A stretch of 64,000 bases of DNA from Streptomyces cadmiisoli (GTDB taxonomy: Bacteria > Actinomycetota > Actinomycetes > Streptomycetales > Streptomycetaceae). This document shows positions 16,281 through 27,552 of the stretch, piece by piece (position 1 is the first letter of the stretch; every line of letters begins with the position of its first letter). The notes beneath the pieces were generated by a model. The model saw only the letters and a list, made by a program, of their open reading frames with translations, made no database searches and was not told the DNA's origin. The DNA is taken from assembly GCF_003261055.1 (NCBI RefSeq), contig NZ_CP030073.1, forward strand, positions 3,038,001 to 3,102,000, read 5' to 3'. Both the position numbers and the translations under genes were made by a program.

Positions 16281-17795
16281 TCAGCCCTCGCTGACGCCCA
16301 GCTTCTCCAGGATCAGCTCCTTGACGCGGGCCGCGTCGGCCTGCCCCCGGGTCGCCTTCATGACCGCGCCGACCAGGGCGCCGGCCGCGGCGACCTTGCC
16401 ACCACGGATCTTGTCCGCGATGCCCGGGTTGCCGGCGATGGCCTCGTCCACGGCGGTGCCGAGGGCACCCTCGTCGGAGACGACCTTCAGTCCGCGCTTG
16501 TCGACGACCTCGTCCGGCGTGCCCTCGCCGGCGAGGACGCCCTCGATGACCTGGCGGGCCAGCTTGTCGTTCAGCTCGCCGGAGGTCACCAGCTCGGTGA
16601 CACGGGCGACCTGCGCGGGAGTGATGGCCAGCTCGTCCAGCGACTTGCCCGACTCGTTGGCGCTGCGGGCGAGTTCACCCATCCACCACTTGCGGGCGGA
16701 CGCGGCGTCGGCGCCGGCCTCGATCGTGGCGACGATCGGGTCCAGGGCACCGGCGTTGAGGATCGCCTGCATGTCGGTGGCGGAGACGCCCCACTCCTCG
16801 CGGAGCCGGCTGCGGCGGACCAGCGGCAACTCCGGCAGGGTGGCGCGCAGTTCCTCGACCCACTCGCGGGACGGCGCCACGGGCACCAGGTCCGGCTCGG
16901 GGAAGTACCGGTAGTCCTCGGCCTCCTCCTTCACCCGGCCCGACGTCGTGGACCCGGTGTCCTCGTGGAAGTGACGGGTCTCCTGGACGATGGTGCCGCC
17001 GCCGCCGAGCACGGCCGCGTGCCGCTGGATCTCGAAGCGGGCCGCACGCTCCACGGAGCGCAGCGAGTTGACGTTCTTCGTCTCGCTGCGCGTGCCGAAC
17101 TTGTCGGCGCCCTTGGGCATCAGCGACAGGTTGACGTCGCAGCGCATCTGGCCCATCTCCATCCGCGCCTCGGAGACACCGAGGGCGCGGATGAGCTCGC
17201 GCAGCTCACGGACGTAGGCCCGCGCGACCTCCGGGGCCCGCTCGCCCGCGCCGACGATCGGCTTGGTGACGATCTCGATCAGCGGGATGCCGGCCCGGTT
17301 GTAGTCGAGCAGGGAGTGCGAGGCGCCGTGGATACGGCCGGTGGCACCGCCGACGTGGGTCGACTTGCCGGTGTCCTCCTCCATGTGCGCGCGCTCGATC
17401 TCCACGCGGAAGGTCTCGCCGTCCTCCAGCTGCACGTCGAGGTAGCCGTTGAAGGCGATCGGCTCGTCGTACTGGGAGGTCTGGAAGTTCTTCGGCATGT
17501 CCGGATAGAAGTAGTTCTTCCGGGCGAAGCGGCACCACTCGGCGATCTCGCAGTTCAGCGCGAGACCGATCTTGATCGCGGACTCGACGCCGATCGCGTT
17601 GACGACGGGGAGCGCGCCGGGCATGCCGAGGCAGACGGGGCAGGTCTGGGTGTTCGGGTCGGCGCCGAGCGCGGTCGAACAGCCGCAGAACATCTTGGTC
17701 CTGGTGCCGAGTTCGACATGGACCTCGAGGCCCATGACGGGGTCGTACGACGCCAGCGCGTCCTCGTACGACACCAGGTCGGTCGTGGTGGTCAC
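16281..17795 (-). CDS. gatB: Asp/Glu-tRNA(Asn/Gln) amidotransferase subunit B
   Basis: 504 residues. GatB is the tRNA-binding, kinase-active subunit of the GatCAB amidotransferase that converts misacylated Glu-tRNA(Gln) and/or Asp-tRNA(Asn) to the amidated form in the cytoplasm. The signature block reads [20 protein letters not shown], followed by the zinc-site cysteines (CGC, then [15 protein letters not shown]) and [19 protein letters not shown]. The C-terminal YqeY-like tail domain has [20 protein letters not shown]. Length is normal. It is the last gene of gatC-gatA-(79 aa)-gatB, 15 bp after the small gene, with a GAGAGGGAAG site before the GTG start. Confidence 0.97.
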   Translation of the reverse strand: MTTTTDLVSYEDALASYDPVMGLEVHVELGTRTKMFCGCSTALGADPNTQTCPVCLGMPGALPVVNAIGVESAIKIGLALNCEIAEWCRFARKNYFYPDMPKNFQTSQYDEPIAFNGYLDVQLEDGETFRVEIERAHMEEDTGKSTHVGGATGRIHGASHSLLDYNRAGIPLIEIVTKPIVGAGERAPEVARAYVRELRELIRALGVSEARMEMGQMRCDVNLSLMPKGADKFGTRSETKNVNSLRSVERAARFEIQRHAAVLGGGGTIVQETRHFHEDTGSTTSGRVKEEAEDYRYFPEPDLVPVAPSREWVEELRATLPELPLVRRSRLREEWGVSATDMQAILNAGALDPIVATIEAGADAASARKWWMGELARSANESGKSLDELAITPAQVARVTELVTSGELNDKLARQVIEGVLAGEGTPDEVVDKRGLKVVSDEGALGTAVDEAIAGNPGIADKIRGGKVAAAGALVGAVMKATRGQADAARVKELILEKLGVSEG

Positions 17796-17810
17796 GGTGA
17801 AACTTCCCTC

Positions 17811-18050
17811 TCAGCCCAGCAGGACGTCGTCGTCGCCCAGCCGCTTCAGCTCGCGGTAGAGGATGGCGAGGCCGGTGACGATCGCGGCGGCGGACACGGT
17901 GGCATCGATGAGGACCAGCGTGTCGTTCTCGGCGCGGGCCTTCTTCAGCCGCTTGGCGACACCGAACGCGCCGAAGGCGGTGGCGGCCATGGACAGGTAC
18001 GTACCGGACTTGGACTTCTTGAAGCCCTTGGCCTTGGTCAGTGCACTCAC
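17811..18050 (-). CDS. 79-residue protein embedded in the Gat operon
   Basis: Reads [20 protein letters not shown]: a Lys-rich N-terminus, then moderately hydrophobic segments ([33 protein letters not shown]) and an acidic end (DDDVLLG). The GTG start overlaps the gatA TGA as GTGA, and gatB begins 15 bp later, so it is made with the amidotransferase subunits. I recognise no family or function; one or two membrane-associated helices are possible. A 478-codon frame continues upstream through gatA in another phase and is not the real gene. Confidence 0.82.
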   Translation of the reverse strand: MSALTKAKGFKKSKSGTYLSMAATAFGAFGVAKRLKKARAENDTLVLIDATVSAAAIVTGLAILYRELKRLGDDDVLLG

Positions 18051-19543
18051 AGCGACGGAGCCTCCTCGATCAGCGGGTGCCCCCACTTTTCCACGAAGGC
18101 GGCCTCGACGGCGGCGCCGACCTTGTACAGGCGGTCGTCCTGCATCGCCGGGGCGATGATCTGGAGACCGACCGGGAGGTTGTCCTCCGGGGCGAGACCG
18201 CAGGGCAGCGACATGGCCGCGTTGCCCGCCAGGTTCGTCGGGATGGTGCACAGGTCGGCGAGGTACATCGCCATCGGGTCGTCGGCGCGCTCGCCGATCG
18301 CGAAGGCGGTGGTCGGGGTCGTCGGGGAGACGATCACGTCGACCTGCTCGAACGACTTCTCGAAGTCCCGCGTGATGAGGGTGCGGACCTTCTGCGCGCT
18401 GCCGTAGTACGCGTCGTAGTACCCGCTCGACAGGGCGTAGGTGCCGAGCATGACGCGCCGCTTGACCTCGGCGCCGAAGCCGGCCTCGCGGGTCAGCGAG
18501 GTGACCTCCTCCGCGGAGTGCGAGCCGTCGTCGCCGACGCGCAGGCCGTAGCGCAGGCCGTCGAAGCGGGCCAGGTTGCTGGAGCACTCCGACGGGGCGA
18601 TCAGGTAGTACGCCGACAGGGCCAGGTCGAAGGACGGGCAGTCCAGCTCGACGATCTCGGCGCCGAGCTCCTTCAGCAGCTCGACCGACTCGTCGAAGCG
18701 CTGGATGACGCCGGCCTGGTAGCCCTCGCCGCGGAACTGCTTGACGACGCCGACGCGCATGCCCCGCACGCTGCCGTTGCGGGCGGCCTCGACGACCGGC
18801 GGGACCGGGGCGTCGATGGACGTGGAGTCGAGCGGGTCGTGCCCGGCGATCACCTCGTGCAGCAGCGCCGCGTCCAGGACCGTACGGGCGCAGGGCCCGC
18901 CCTGGTCGAGCGAGGACGAGAACGCCACCATGCCGTAGCGGGAGACGGCGCCGTAGGTCGGCTTCACACCGACCGTGCCGGTGACGGCGGCCGGCTGGCG
19001 GATCGAGCCGCCGGTGTCGGTGCCGATGGCGAGCGGGGCCTGGAAGGAGGCCAGGGCGGCGGAGGAGCCGCCGCCGGAGCCGCCGGGGATCCGGGTGAGG
19101 TCCCACGGGTTGCCGGTCGGCCCGAAGGCGCTGTTCTCGGTCGACGACCCCATGGCGAACTCGTCCATGTTGGTCTTGCCGAGGATGACCACGTCGGCCG
19201 CCTTCAGCCGCTTGGTCAGGGTGGCGTCGTACGGCGGAATCCACCCCTCCAGCACCTTGGAGCCGACGGTGGTGGGCACGCCCTCGGTGGTGAAGATGTC
19301 CTTCAGCGCGAGCGGCACGCCGGCCAGCGGGCCGAGCTTCTCGCCGCGCTCGCGCTTGGCGTCCACGGCACGGGCCTGGGCGAGGGCTCCCTCGCGGTCC
19401 ACGTACAGGAAGGCGTGCACCTTCTCGTCGACGGCCTCGATACGGGCCAGGTGGGCCTCGGTGACCTCGACGGCCGTGAGCTCGCCGGAGGCGATCTTCG
19501 CGGCGGTCTCGGCCGCGGTGAGCTTGATGATTGCGTCCGTCAT
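18047..19543 (-). CDS. gatA: Asp/Glu-tRNA(Asn/Gln) amidotransferase subunit A
   Basis: 498 residues. The glutaminase subunit of GatCAB, releasing ammonia from glutamine for transfer to the tRNA-bound amino acid. The amidase-signature triad is visible: Lys in [16 protein letters not shown], and the serines of [18 protein letters not shown] with [14 protein letters not shown]. The C-terminal amidase block contains [20 protein letters not shown]. It starts 5 bp after gatC ends and overlaps the next small gene by 4 bp, so it is in one operon. Confidence 0.97.
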   Translation of the reverse strand: MTDAIIKLTAAETAAKIASGELTAVEVTEAHLARIEAVDEKVHAFLYVDREGALAQARAVDAKRERGEKLGPLAGVPLALKDIFTTEGVPTTVGSKVLEGWIPPYDATLTKRLKAADVVILGKTNMDEFAMGSSTENSAFGPTGNPWDLTRIPGGSGGGSSAALASFQAPLAIGTDTGGSIRQPAAVTGTVGVKPTYGAVSRYGMVAFSSSLDQGGPCARTVLDAALLHEVIAGHDPLDSTSIDAPVPPVVEAARNGSVRGMRVGVVKQFRGEGYQAGVIQRFDESVELLKELGAEIVELDCPSFDLALSAYYLIAPSECSSNLARFDGLRYGLRVGDDGSHSAEEVTSLTREAGFGAEVKRRVMLGTYALSSGYYDAYYGSAQKVRTLITRDFEKSFEQVDVIVSPTTPTTAFAIGERADDPMAMYLADLCTIPTNLAGNAAMSLPCGLAPEDNLPVGLQIIAPAMQDDRLYKVGAAVEAAFVEKWGHPLIEEAPSL

Positions 19544-19548
19544 GCGGA

Positions 19549-19845
19549 TTACTCCTCCCCCAGGATCTGCGGCACCTTGAAACGCTGCTGCTCCTGGGCC
19601 GGGGCGCCGGACAGCGCCTGCTCGGGGGTGAGCGACGGGCGGACCTCGTCCGGGCGCATGACGTTCGTCAGCGGGAGCGGGTGCGAGGTCGGCGGTACGT
19701 CTTGGTCGGCGACCTCGCTGACGCGGGCCACCGCGCCGATGATGTCGTCCAGCTGGCCTGCGAAGTGGTCGACCTCTTCGGGCTTCAGCTCCAGACGCGC
19801 CAGCCGGGCGAGGTGGGCGACCTCCTCGCGCGTGATGCCAGGCAT
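19549..19845 (-). CDS. gatC: Asp/Glu-tRNA(Asn/Gln) amidotransferase subunit C
   Basis: 98 residues, standard size. GatC stabilises GatA and bridges it to GatB. Family features: [20 protein letters not shown] at the N-terminus, [18 protein letters not shown] in the middle, and the C-terminal [20 protein letters not shown]. First gene of the operon, preceded by about 210 bp of intergenic DNA with a possible -10 element. Confidence 0.95.
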   Translation of the reverse strand: MPGITREEVAHLARLARLELKPEEVDHFAGQLDDIIGAVARVSEVADQDVPPTSHPLPLTNVMRPDEVRPSLTPEQALSGAPAQEQQRFKVPQILGEE

Positions 19846-19885
19846 GCAGCGATCCTCTGGGGTGAGAGTGTGTGGTTTGGGGCCA

Positions 19886-19917
19886 ATCCTATGGGGCAGG
19901 ACCGGTCGGCCGTTAAA
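19886..19917 (-). promoter_or_regulatory. Possible gatC promoter
   Basis: The minus strand has TAGGAT (19886-19891) about 40 bp upstream of gatC. The nearest -35-like sequence, TTTAAC or TTAACG, lies 19-20 bp further up, longer than ideal. Weak support; listed because it is the only AT-rich element before the operon. Confidence 0.25.
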
Positions 19918-20059
19918 CGGTTTCGTTCGCCCCGCGTCCGACCCGCTGATCGGGCGGGGTGAATCCCGTCACCGACCCGCCCCGATCCCCTCACGGACGG
20001 GCCCGAATCCCCCGCTCGAATCCCCCGTGGAACGACCCCGCCGGACCGCGGAGCGGGAG

Positions 20060-22300
20060 CTAACCCACGCGTCCGGGGTCGTCGGCCGCCGCCGGGAGGG
20101 CCGCCGCGGGGCGCTGCCAGCCGCGGGAGCCGCGGGCGCGGAGCCAGGCCGTGGTCTCCTCCGGCGGCATCGCCGCGGCCACCAGCCAGCCCTGTACGGC
20201 GTCGCAGCGCAGGTCGCGCAGCCGCTCCCAGGTCTCGTCGTCCTCGACGCCCTCGGCGACGACGAGCAGGCCGAGCGAGTGCGCCAGGTCGACCGTGCAG
20301 CGCACGATCTCCGCGTCCTCCGTGTCGATGGCCAGCCGGGCCACGAACGAGCGGTCGATCTTCAGTTCGCTGACCGGGAGCCGGCGCAGATGGACCAGTG
20401 ACGAGTAGCCGGTGCCGAAGTCGTCCAGGGACATCTTCACGCCGTGCCCGGTGAGCGCGGCGAGGGTGTCGGCGGCGCGCTGCGGGTCCTCCAGCAGCAC
20501 ATGCTCGGTGATCTCCAGCTGGAGCGCTCCCGCCGGGACGCCGTGCCGGGCGAGGCGCGCCGCGACGGAGCCCGCGAAGCCGGGGGTGTGGACGTCGCGC
20601 GGGGAGACGTTCACCGCGACGGGTACGAACAGGCCCTGGGCCCGCCATTCGGCCACCTGCCCGAGCGCGGTCTCCAGCACGTACTCCGTGAGGTGCGGCA
20701 TCAGCCCGGAGGACTCGGCGATCGCGATGAACTCGTCCGGCGGCACCTTCCCGCGCTCCGGGTGGACCCACCGGACCAGCGCTTCCAGGCCGGCCACCTG
20801 GCCGTCGAAGCGGACCTTGGGCTGGTAGTGCAGCTCGACCTCGTGCGCGTCCAGAGCCCGGCGCAGGTCGGCGAGCAGGCCCAGGCGGTCCGGGGTGTTC
20901 GAGTCCCGCTTGGACTCGTAGACCTCGACGCCCGTACGGTCCCGCTTCGCCTGGTACATGGCCACGTCCGCGCGGCGCAGCAGGCCCTCCGCGTCGAGCG
21001 CGTGGTCGGGGAAGACGGCGACTCCCGCGCTGGCCTCCAGGACGAGGGTGAGCCCGTCGAGGTCGAGCGGGGAGCTGAGGGCGGTGACCAGGCCGCGGGC
21101 GATCCGGGTGGCGGAGGTCGTGGAGTCGGCCACCGGCAGTAACACCGCGAACTCGTCGCCGCCGAGCCGGGCGGCCTCGGCGCCGCGCGGCAGTGCCAGT
21201 CGCAGCCGGTCCGCGGTCTGGAGCAGCAGCCGGTCACCGGCGAGATGGCCGAGCGTGTCGTTGACCGACCGGAAGCGGTCGAGGTCGATCAGCATCAGGG
21301 CGGCCCGGGCGTCGATGCGCTCGGCGTCGTCCAGTGCCGTCCAGATCCGCTCCAGGAGCCACTGCCGGTTGGGCAGACCGGTGAGCGGATCGCGCAGTTG
21401 CTCCTCGGCCCGCGCGCGGGCGATCCACAGGGTGGAGTCGAGGGCGACGAGGGGGATGGCGAACAGCGGCAGCAGGATCGGCTTGGCGACGGCGACGACG
21501 CAGACCAGCGGAGCGATGCCGAGCAGCGCGACCGCGACCAGGCCATGTCTGACGAGGGCGGTACGGGCGATGGTGGGCAGTCCGCTGTCCCGGGGGGCCT
21601 GGAGGTACCACAGGAGCGTGCGGGAGACGGCGAGGTAGGCGGCCGCGACCAGGACGACCTCGGGGCCGGTGTACAGGGACCAGCTGTCCGGGTTCCACGG
21701 GTTCTCGACGGACGGTACGCGTCCGAAAGCGGCCATCACGAGCGCGCCGAAGCCGATGCCGAGGATGTCCACCGCGCCGTGCAGGACACCCTGGCGCCAC
21801 CGGTGGCGCCGGGCTATGCCGACCAGCACGACGACGGTGAGGCTGACCATCCCGGCGGGCACCCAGCCGTACAGCAGCAGCACGGCGAGGGTGAGTGCGG
21901 CGCCGGAGCCGGTGCCGCCCCACCAGCGGGCCCGGCCGAGCGCGACCAGGTGACCGACGATGACGCCGGTCAGCACGGCGAACGACCAGCCGGCCGTGCC
22001 GGACGGGAAGAGGGCGTGGTGGCCGGTGAACGCCCGCAGGAATCCGGCTCCGAGGGCGAACCCGGCCGCCGCGACGACGGCCGCGGGCAGCGCGGGCCAG
22101 GACAGATGGGGGTGCCGCTCCGGGTCGCCCGGCAGACCGGCGGTCAGCACGGCGTCGTGCGCGCCCGCCGGCAGCGGCCGGCCGATGGCGTGGCCGGGCG
22201 CCTCGGCGCCCACGCACCAGGCCGCCCGCAGACCGCCTCGCCACGAGTCGGCCATCCGGCGCAGCCGTGAGTACGGGGCGGTGCTCTCGGTCGGTTCCAT
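20060..22300 (-). CDS. rmdB: RmdB-like GGDEF-EAL cyclic-di-GMP phosphodiesterase
   Basis: 746 residues. Multiple hydrophobic helices in about residues 60-300 are followed by GGDEF (ARLGGDEFAVL, motif at 380-384) and EAL domains. Both catalytic motifs are intact: GLEALVRWVHPERGKVP with EAL at 506-508, and the SLDDFGTGYSSLVHL loop. RmdB of S. coelicolor, which sits next to ligA and acts as a c-di-GMP phosphodiesterase controlling development, has this architecture and position; that identification is from memory of the locus. The ATG at 22300 follows GAGAGGGACGGGA; the longer frame from 22456 is GC-rich noise. Confidence 0.88.
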   Translation of the reverse strand: MEPTESTAPYSRLRRMADSWRGGLRAAWCVGAEAPGHAIGRPLPAGAHDAVLTAGLPGDPERHPHLSWPALPAAVVAAAGFALGAGFLRAFTGHHALFPSGTAGWSFAVLTGVIVGHLVALGRARWWGGTGSGAALTLAVLLLYGWVPAGMVSLTVVVLVGIARRHRWRQGVLHGAVDILGIGFGALVMAAFGRVPSVENPWNPDSWSLYTGPEVVLVAAAYLAVSRTLLWYLQAPRDSGLPTIARTALVRHGLVAVALLGIAPLVCVVAVAKPILLPLFAIPLVALDSTLWIARARAEEQLRDPLTGLPNRQWLLERIWTALDDAERIDARAALMLIDLDRFRSVNDTLGHLAGDRLLLQTADRLRLALPRGAEAARLGGDEFAVLLPVADSTTSATRIARGLVTALSSPLDLDGLTLVLEASAGVAVFPDHALDAEGLLRRADVAMYQAKRDRTGVEVYESKRDSNTPDRLGLLADLRRALDAHEVELHYQPKVRFDGQVAGLEALVRWVHPERGKVPPDEFIAIAESSGLMPHLTEYVLETALGQVAEWRAQGLFVPVAVNVSPRDVHTPGFAGSVAARLARHGVPAGALQLEITEHVLLEDPQRAADTLAALTGHGVKMSLDDFGTGYSSLVHLRRLPVSELKIDRSFVARLAIDTEDAEIVRCTVDLAHSLGLLVVAEGVEDDETWERLRDLRCDAVQGWLVAAAMPPEETTAWLRARGSRGWQRPAAALPAAADDPGRVG

Positions 22301-22571
22301 TCCCGTCCCTCTCACAGCCGGCGGTGCCCACGCCCCGCGGCCCGATGCCCGATTTCCCTCAACGGCACCGCGTTGGAAACCGTCCCCCGGACCCCTCGGA
22401 ACAAGGTCCTCACGGGCAGGGGTTGCCCCGACCGCAGCTGGGCACGGCAGGTGCACACCTCAACAGTAGGCCGCAGAAGGCTTCCACGGGCAGCGGTCGT
22501 CGACGGTTGCCCGAATGCGACCCGCCCGCCCTTATGCATCTGGTATGCGCCGATCGGGTGTTCTTCAACCG

Positions 22572-24782
<2,211 letters not shown>

Positions 24783-25790
24783 TTACTCAGGGTTGTCCGC
24801 GAGGGACCTCGCCGCCCGGACGCAGTGGGCGAGCGCCTCGCGCGCGTAGTCCGGGGACGCGCCCGCGAGTCCGCACGCGGGCGTGACCGTGACGGCCTCC
24901 GGAAGAAGCTCCGGAGACAGCCCCAGCCTGCGCCAGAGCGTCCTGACACCCATGACGCTACCGGCAGGGTCCGACAATGGACCGTCCGTGCCGGGGACGA
25001 CACCGGCGAACAGTCGGGTGCCGCTCTCCACGGCCTCACCGATGGCATCGTCGTCACGCTCCGTGAGGAGGGAGGCGTCGAAGGACACGGCCCCCGCGCC
25101 GGCCCGGCGCAGCAGGGCGAACGGGACGTCCGGCGCGCACGAGTGGACCACCACGGGGCCGTCCCCGTGCACACCGACGACGTCCCTCAGGGTGGCCTCG
25201 ACGATCTGCCGGTCGACCGCGCGGTGCGTGCGGTAGCCGCTGGCGCTCCTGACCCGGCCGCGCAGCACGGCGGTCAGGGAGGGCTCGTCCAGCTGGAGGA
25301 CGAGCCGCGCGCCGGGGATGCGGCGGGCGACCTCGGCGAGGTGCAGGCGCAGCCCCTCGGCGAGCGAACCGGCGAGGTCGCGGCAGGCGCCGGCGTCGGA
25401 GAGGGCGGCCTCGCCGTTCCGCAGCTCCAGCGCGGCGGCGAGCGTCCACGGACCGACCGCCTGCACCTTCAGCGGGCCCTCGTACCCCTGGGTGAACTCC
25501 TCCAGCGCGTCGAGGTCCTCGCCGAGCCACGACCGGGCCCGCTTGGTGTCCCGTCCCGGGCGGTCCCCGATCCGCCAGCCGCTGGGCTCCACCCGCGCGT
25601 ACAGCTCCACGAGCATCCCCGCGGTGCGGCCGATCATGTCCGCGCCGGGCCCGCGGGCCGGCAGTTCGGCGAGGTACGGGAAGTCCTCGAAGGTTCCGGT
25701 GACGGTCCTGGCGGCCTCGCGGGCGTCGCCGCCGGGCATGGACCCGACGCCGGTCGCGGCACCGAAACTGGTCTGGCTGTTTTCGCTCAC
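24783..25790 (-). CDS. Stand-alone MetE C-terminal-like methyltransferase
   Basis: 335 residues, equivalent to the catalytic zinc barrel of cobalamin-independent methionine synthase without the N-terminal half. The zinc-ligand pattern is retained: HSC in GPVVVHSCAPDVPFAL and Cys in VTVTPACGLAGASPDYA. Other blocks are VQAVGPWTLAAALELRNG and ARLVLQLDEPSLTAVL. Such short proteins in actinobacteria are annotated as methionine synthase, but without the N-terminal domain the methyl donor may differ from polyglutamyl-methyltetrahydrofolate. The GTG start follows TACTCT at a distance compatible with a leaderless transcript. Upstream partner of ligA. Confidence 0.85.
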   Translation of the reverse strand: MSENSQTSFGAATGVGSMPGGDAREAARTVTGTFEDFPYLAELPARGPGADMIGRTAGMLVELYARVEPSGWRIGDRPGRDTKRARSWLGEDLDALEEFTQGYEGPLKVQAVGPWTLAAALELRNGEAALSDAGACRDLAGSLAEGLRLHLAEVARRIPGARLVLQLDEPSLTAVLRGRVRSASGYRTHRAVDRQIVEATLRDVVGVHGDGPVVVHSCAPDVPFALLRRAGAGAVSFDASLLTERDDDAIGEAVESGTRLFAGVVPGTDGPLSDPAGSVMGVRTLWRRLGLSPELLPEAVTVTPACGLAGASPDYAREALAHCVRAARSLADNPE

Positions 25791-25837
25791 TCCGAGAGAG
25801 TACGTAACCCCGAGGGGGTCGTTTCACCGGTCGGGGG

Positions 25838-26527
25838 TCACCGCCCCGGCCGCACCGTCACATCGTTGATCTCCGCGTCCTCGGGCAGGTCCAGGCACAT
25901 CAGGACGGTGGTGGCGACGGACTCGGGGTCGATCCAGCGCGCGGGGTCGTACTCCTTGCCCTCCTGCTGGTGCACCTTGGCCTGCATGGGGCCGGCGGTG
26001 CGGCCGGGGTAGACGGAGGTGACGCGGACGCCGTCCGCGTGCTCCTCCTCGCGCAGGGAGTCCGCGAGGGCCTTCAGACCGTGCTTGGAGGCGGCGTACG
26101 CGGACCAGCCGGCGTGGGCGCTCAGGCCAGCGCCGGAGTTCACGAACAGCACGTGTCCGCGGGCCGCGCGCAGTTGCGGCAGGAACAGCCGGGTCAGTTC
26201 GGCGGGGGCGAGCAGGTTGACGTTGAGCTGGTGGCGCCAGGTCTTCGGGGTGAGGTCGCCGACCGGGCCCAGGTCGACCACGCCGGCGATGTGGAGCAGG
26301 GAGTCGACCCGGTCCGGCGGGCTCTGGTGGGAGAGCGCCCAGCTCAGCCGGTCGGGCTCGGACAGATCGCCGACGAGGGTCCGCGCCCCGGGGAACTCGG
26401 CGGCCAGTTCCTTGGCGCGGCCGGCGTCACGCGCGTGCAGCACGACCTCGTCCCCGCGTGCGTGCAGACGGCGGGCGACGGCCGCTCCGATGCCGGAACC
26501 CGCCCCGGTGATCACATGTGTAGGCAT
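25838..26527 (-). CDS. Short-chain dehydrogenase/reductase
   Basis: 229 residues, cytoplasmic SDR. Cofactor motif VITGAGSGIGAAVARRL, acidic DLSEPDRLSW position, and active-site YAASKHGLKALADSLREE with the preceding Ser in VLFVNSGAGLSAHAG. ATG start at 26527. Same strand as its neighbours, separated by short gaps. Substrate unknown. Confidence 0.9.
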   Translation of the reverse strand: MPTHVITGAGSGIGAAVARRLHARGDEVVLHARDAGRAKELAAEFPGARTLVGDLSEPDRLSWALSHQSPPDRVDSLLHIAGVVDLGPVGDLTPKTWRHQLNVNLLAPAELTRLFLPQLRAARGHVLFVNSGAGLSAHAGWSAYAASKHGLKALADSLREEEHADGVRVTSVYPGRTAGPMQAKVHQQEGKEYDPARWIDPESVATTVLMCLDLPEDAEINDVTVRPGR

Positions 26528-26553
26528 GCCGCCATGCTCGCACCACCCGTGCG

Positions 26554-27093
26554 TCAGGCGACGCCCCGGCTCTCCTCCAGGAAGGCCAGCGCCCCGACCG
26601 GCTCCTCGGCGAAGAACACCAGGTCGGTCAGCGGGAGCGGCAGGAAGCCTTCGTCCTCCATGCGGTGGAACTGCTGCTTCAGGCCGTCGTAGAAGCCCGC
26701 GGTGTTCAGCAGCACCACCGGCTTGTCCGTGTGGCCGTGCTTCTTCAGTTCCAGGATCTCGGTCGCCTCGTCGAGCGTGCCGGTGCCGCCCACCATGATC
26801 ACCACCGCGTCGGCCTTCTCCAGCAGCAGCCTCTTGCGCTCGGCGAGATCACGCGCGACCACCATCTCGTCGACACCGGTGCGGGCGGTGGCCGCCAGGA
26901 ACTCCACGGAGACGCCCACCAGCCGGCCGCCCGCCTCCTGGACGCCGTCGGCGACGACCTTCATCAGCCCGACGTCGGAGCCGCCCCACACCAGGGTGTG
27001 CCCGCCCTTGCCCAGCAGTTCCGCGAAGTCGCGGGCCGGACGGGTGTAACGGTCGTCGAGGTCGGCGGCGGAGAGGAAGACGCAGATGTTCAT
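26554..27093 (-). CDS. LOG-like (lysine decarboxylase-like) nucleotide protein
   Basis: 179 residues, Rossmann-like, cytoplasmic. Resembles the LOG family of cytokinin-riboside-monophosphate phosphoribohydrolases: ICVFLSAADLDDRYTRPARD, HTLVWGGSDVGLMKVVADG, RDLAERKRLLLEKADAVVIM and TLDEATEILELKKHGHTDKP. The family PGGxGTxxE motif reads VGGTGTLDE here, with Val in place of Pro. Activity on nucleotide monophosphates is therefore plausible but less certain than for canonical LOGs. Confidence 0.8.
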   Translation of the reverse strand: MNICVFLSAADLDDRYTRPARDFAELLGKGGHTLVWGGSDVGLMKVVADGVQEAGGRLVGVSVEFLAATARTGVDEMVVARDLAERKRLLLEKADAVVIMVGGTGTLDEATEILELKKHGHTDKPVVLLNTAGFYDGLKQQFHRMEDEGFLPLPLTDLVFFAEEPVGALAFLEESRGVA

Positions 27094-27143
27094 GGAGTCA
27101 CCGTACGCGGGAAGAACCGGCGGCCCGTGAGCGCTTTCCCTGT

Positions 27144-27467
27144 ATGACCCGAGGACACACGATCACCATCGAACACGGCACCCGGCGCGTGCGCGTCGTC
27201 CATGACGGGCAGGTGCTGGCCGAGAGCGACCGGCCCCTCGTCCTTCGGGAGACGGGGAGCCCCGTGCGCTACTACCTCCCGTCGGAGGACGTCCGGCTCG
27301 ATCTGCTCACGCCCTCCGAGACCCACACCCACTGTCCCTTCAAGGGCACCGCGTCCTACTGGTCGCTGCCCGGCGCACCGGACCTCGTCTGGGCCTACCC
27401 GGAACCGAAGCCGGACGTGGCCGAGATCAAGGACCACCTGTGCTTCTACGACGTCGAAGAGGTGTGA
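27144..27467 (+). CDS. DUF427 domain protein
   Basis: 107 residues, single-domain. Matches the DUF427 family: RVVHDGQVLAESDRPLVLRE, PVRYYLPSEDVRLDLL, THTHCPFKGTASYWS and AEIKDHLCFYDVEEV. Function not established. It is transcribed away from the LOG-like gene and towards mnmA, with a terminator in between. Confidence 0.88.
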   Translation: MTRGHTITIEHGTRRVRVVHDGQVLAESDRPLVLRETGSPVRYYLPSEDVRLDLLTPSETHTHCPFKGTASYWSLPGAPDLVWAYPEPKPDVAEIKDHLCFYDVEEV

Positions 27468-27492
27468 CGGCCTCTCCGACGCACGCCGTCTC

Positions 27493-27520
27493 CCCCACCT
27501 CGACGTGAGTCGAGGTGGGG
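27493..27520. terminator. Bidirectional terminator between DUF427 gene and mnmA
   Basis: A perfect 12-bp stem CCCCACCTCGAC/GTCGAGGTGGGG with a GTGA tetraloop lies in the 85-bp gap between two converging genes, so it can serve both. Confidence 0.85.
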
Positions 27521-27552
27521 CTGAGGTGATGTGACGACGGGGCCGGACGGCC

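Noticed and set aside
17811..19244. 477-codon frame running through gatA into the small gene
   Set aside because: Only the last 79 codons (from GTG 18050) look real; the rest lies in the wrong phase over gatA.
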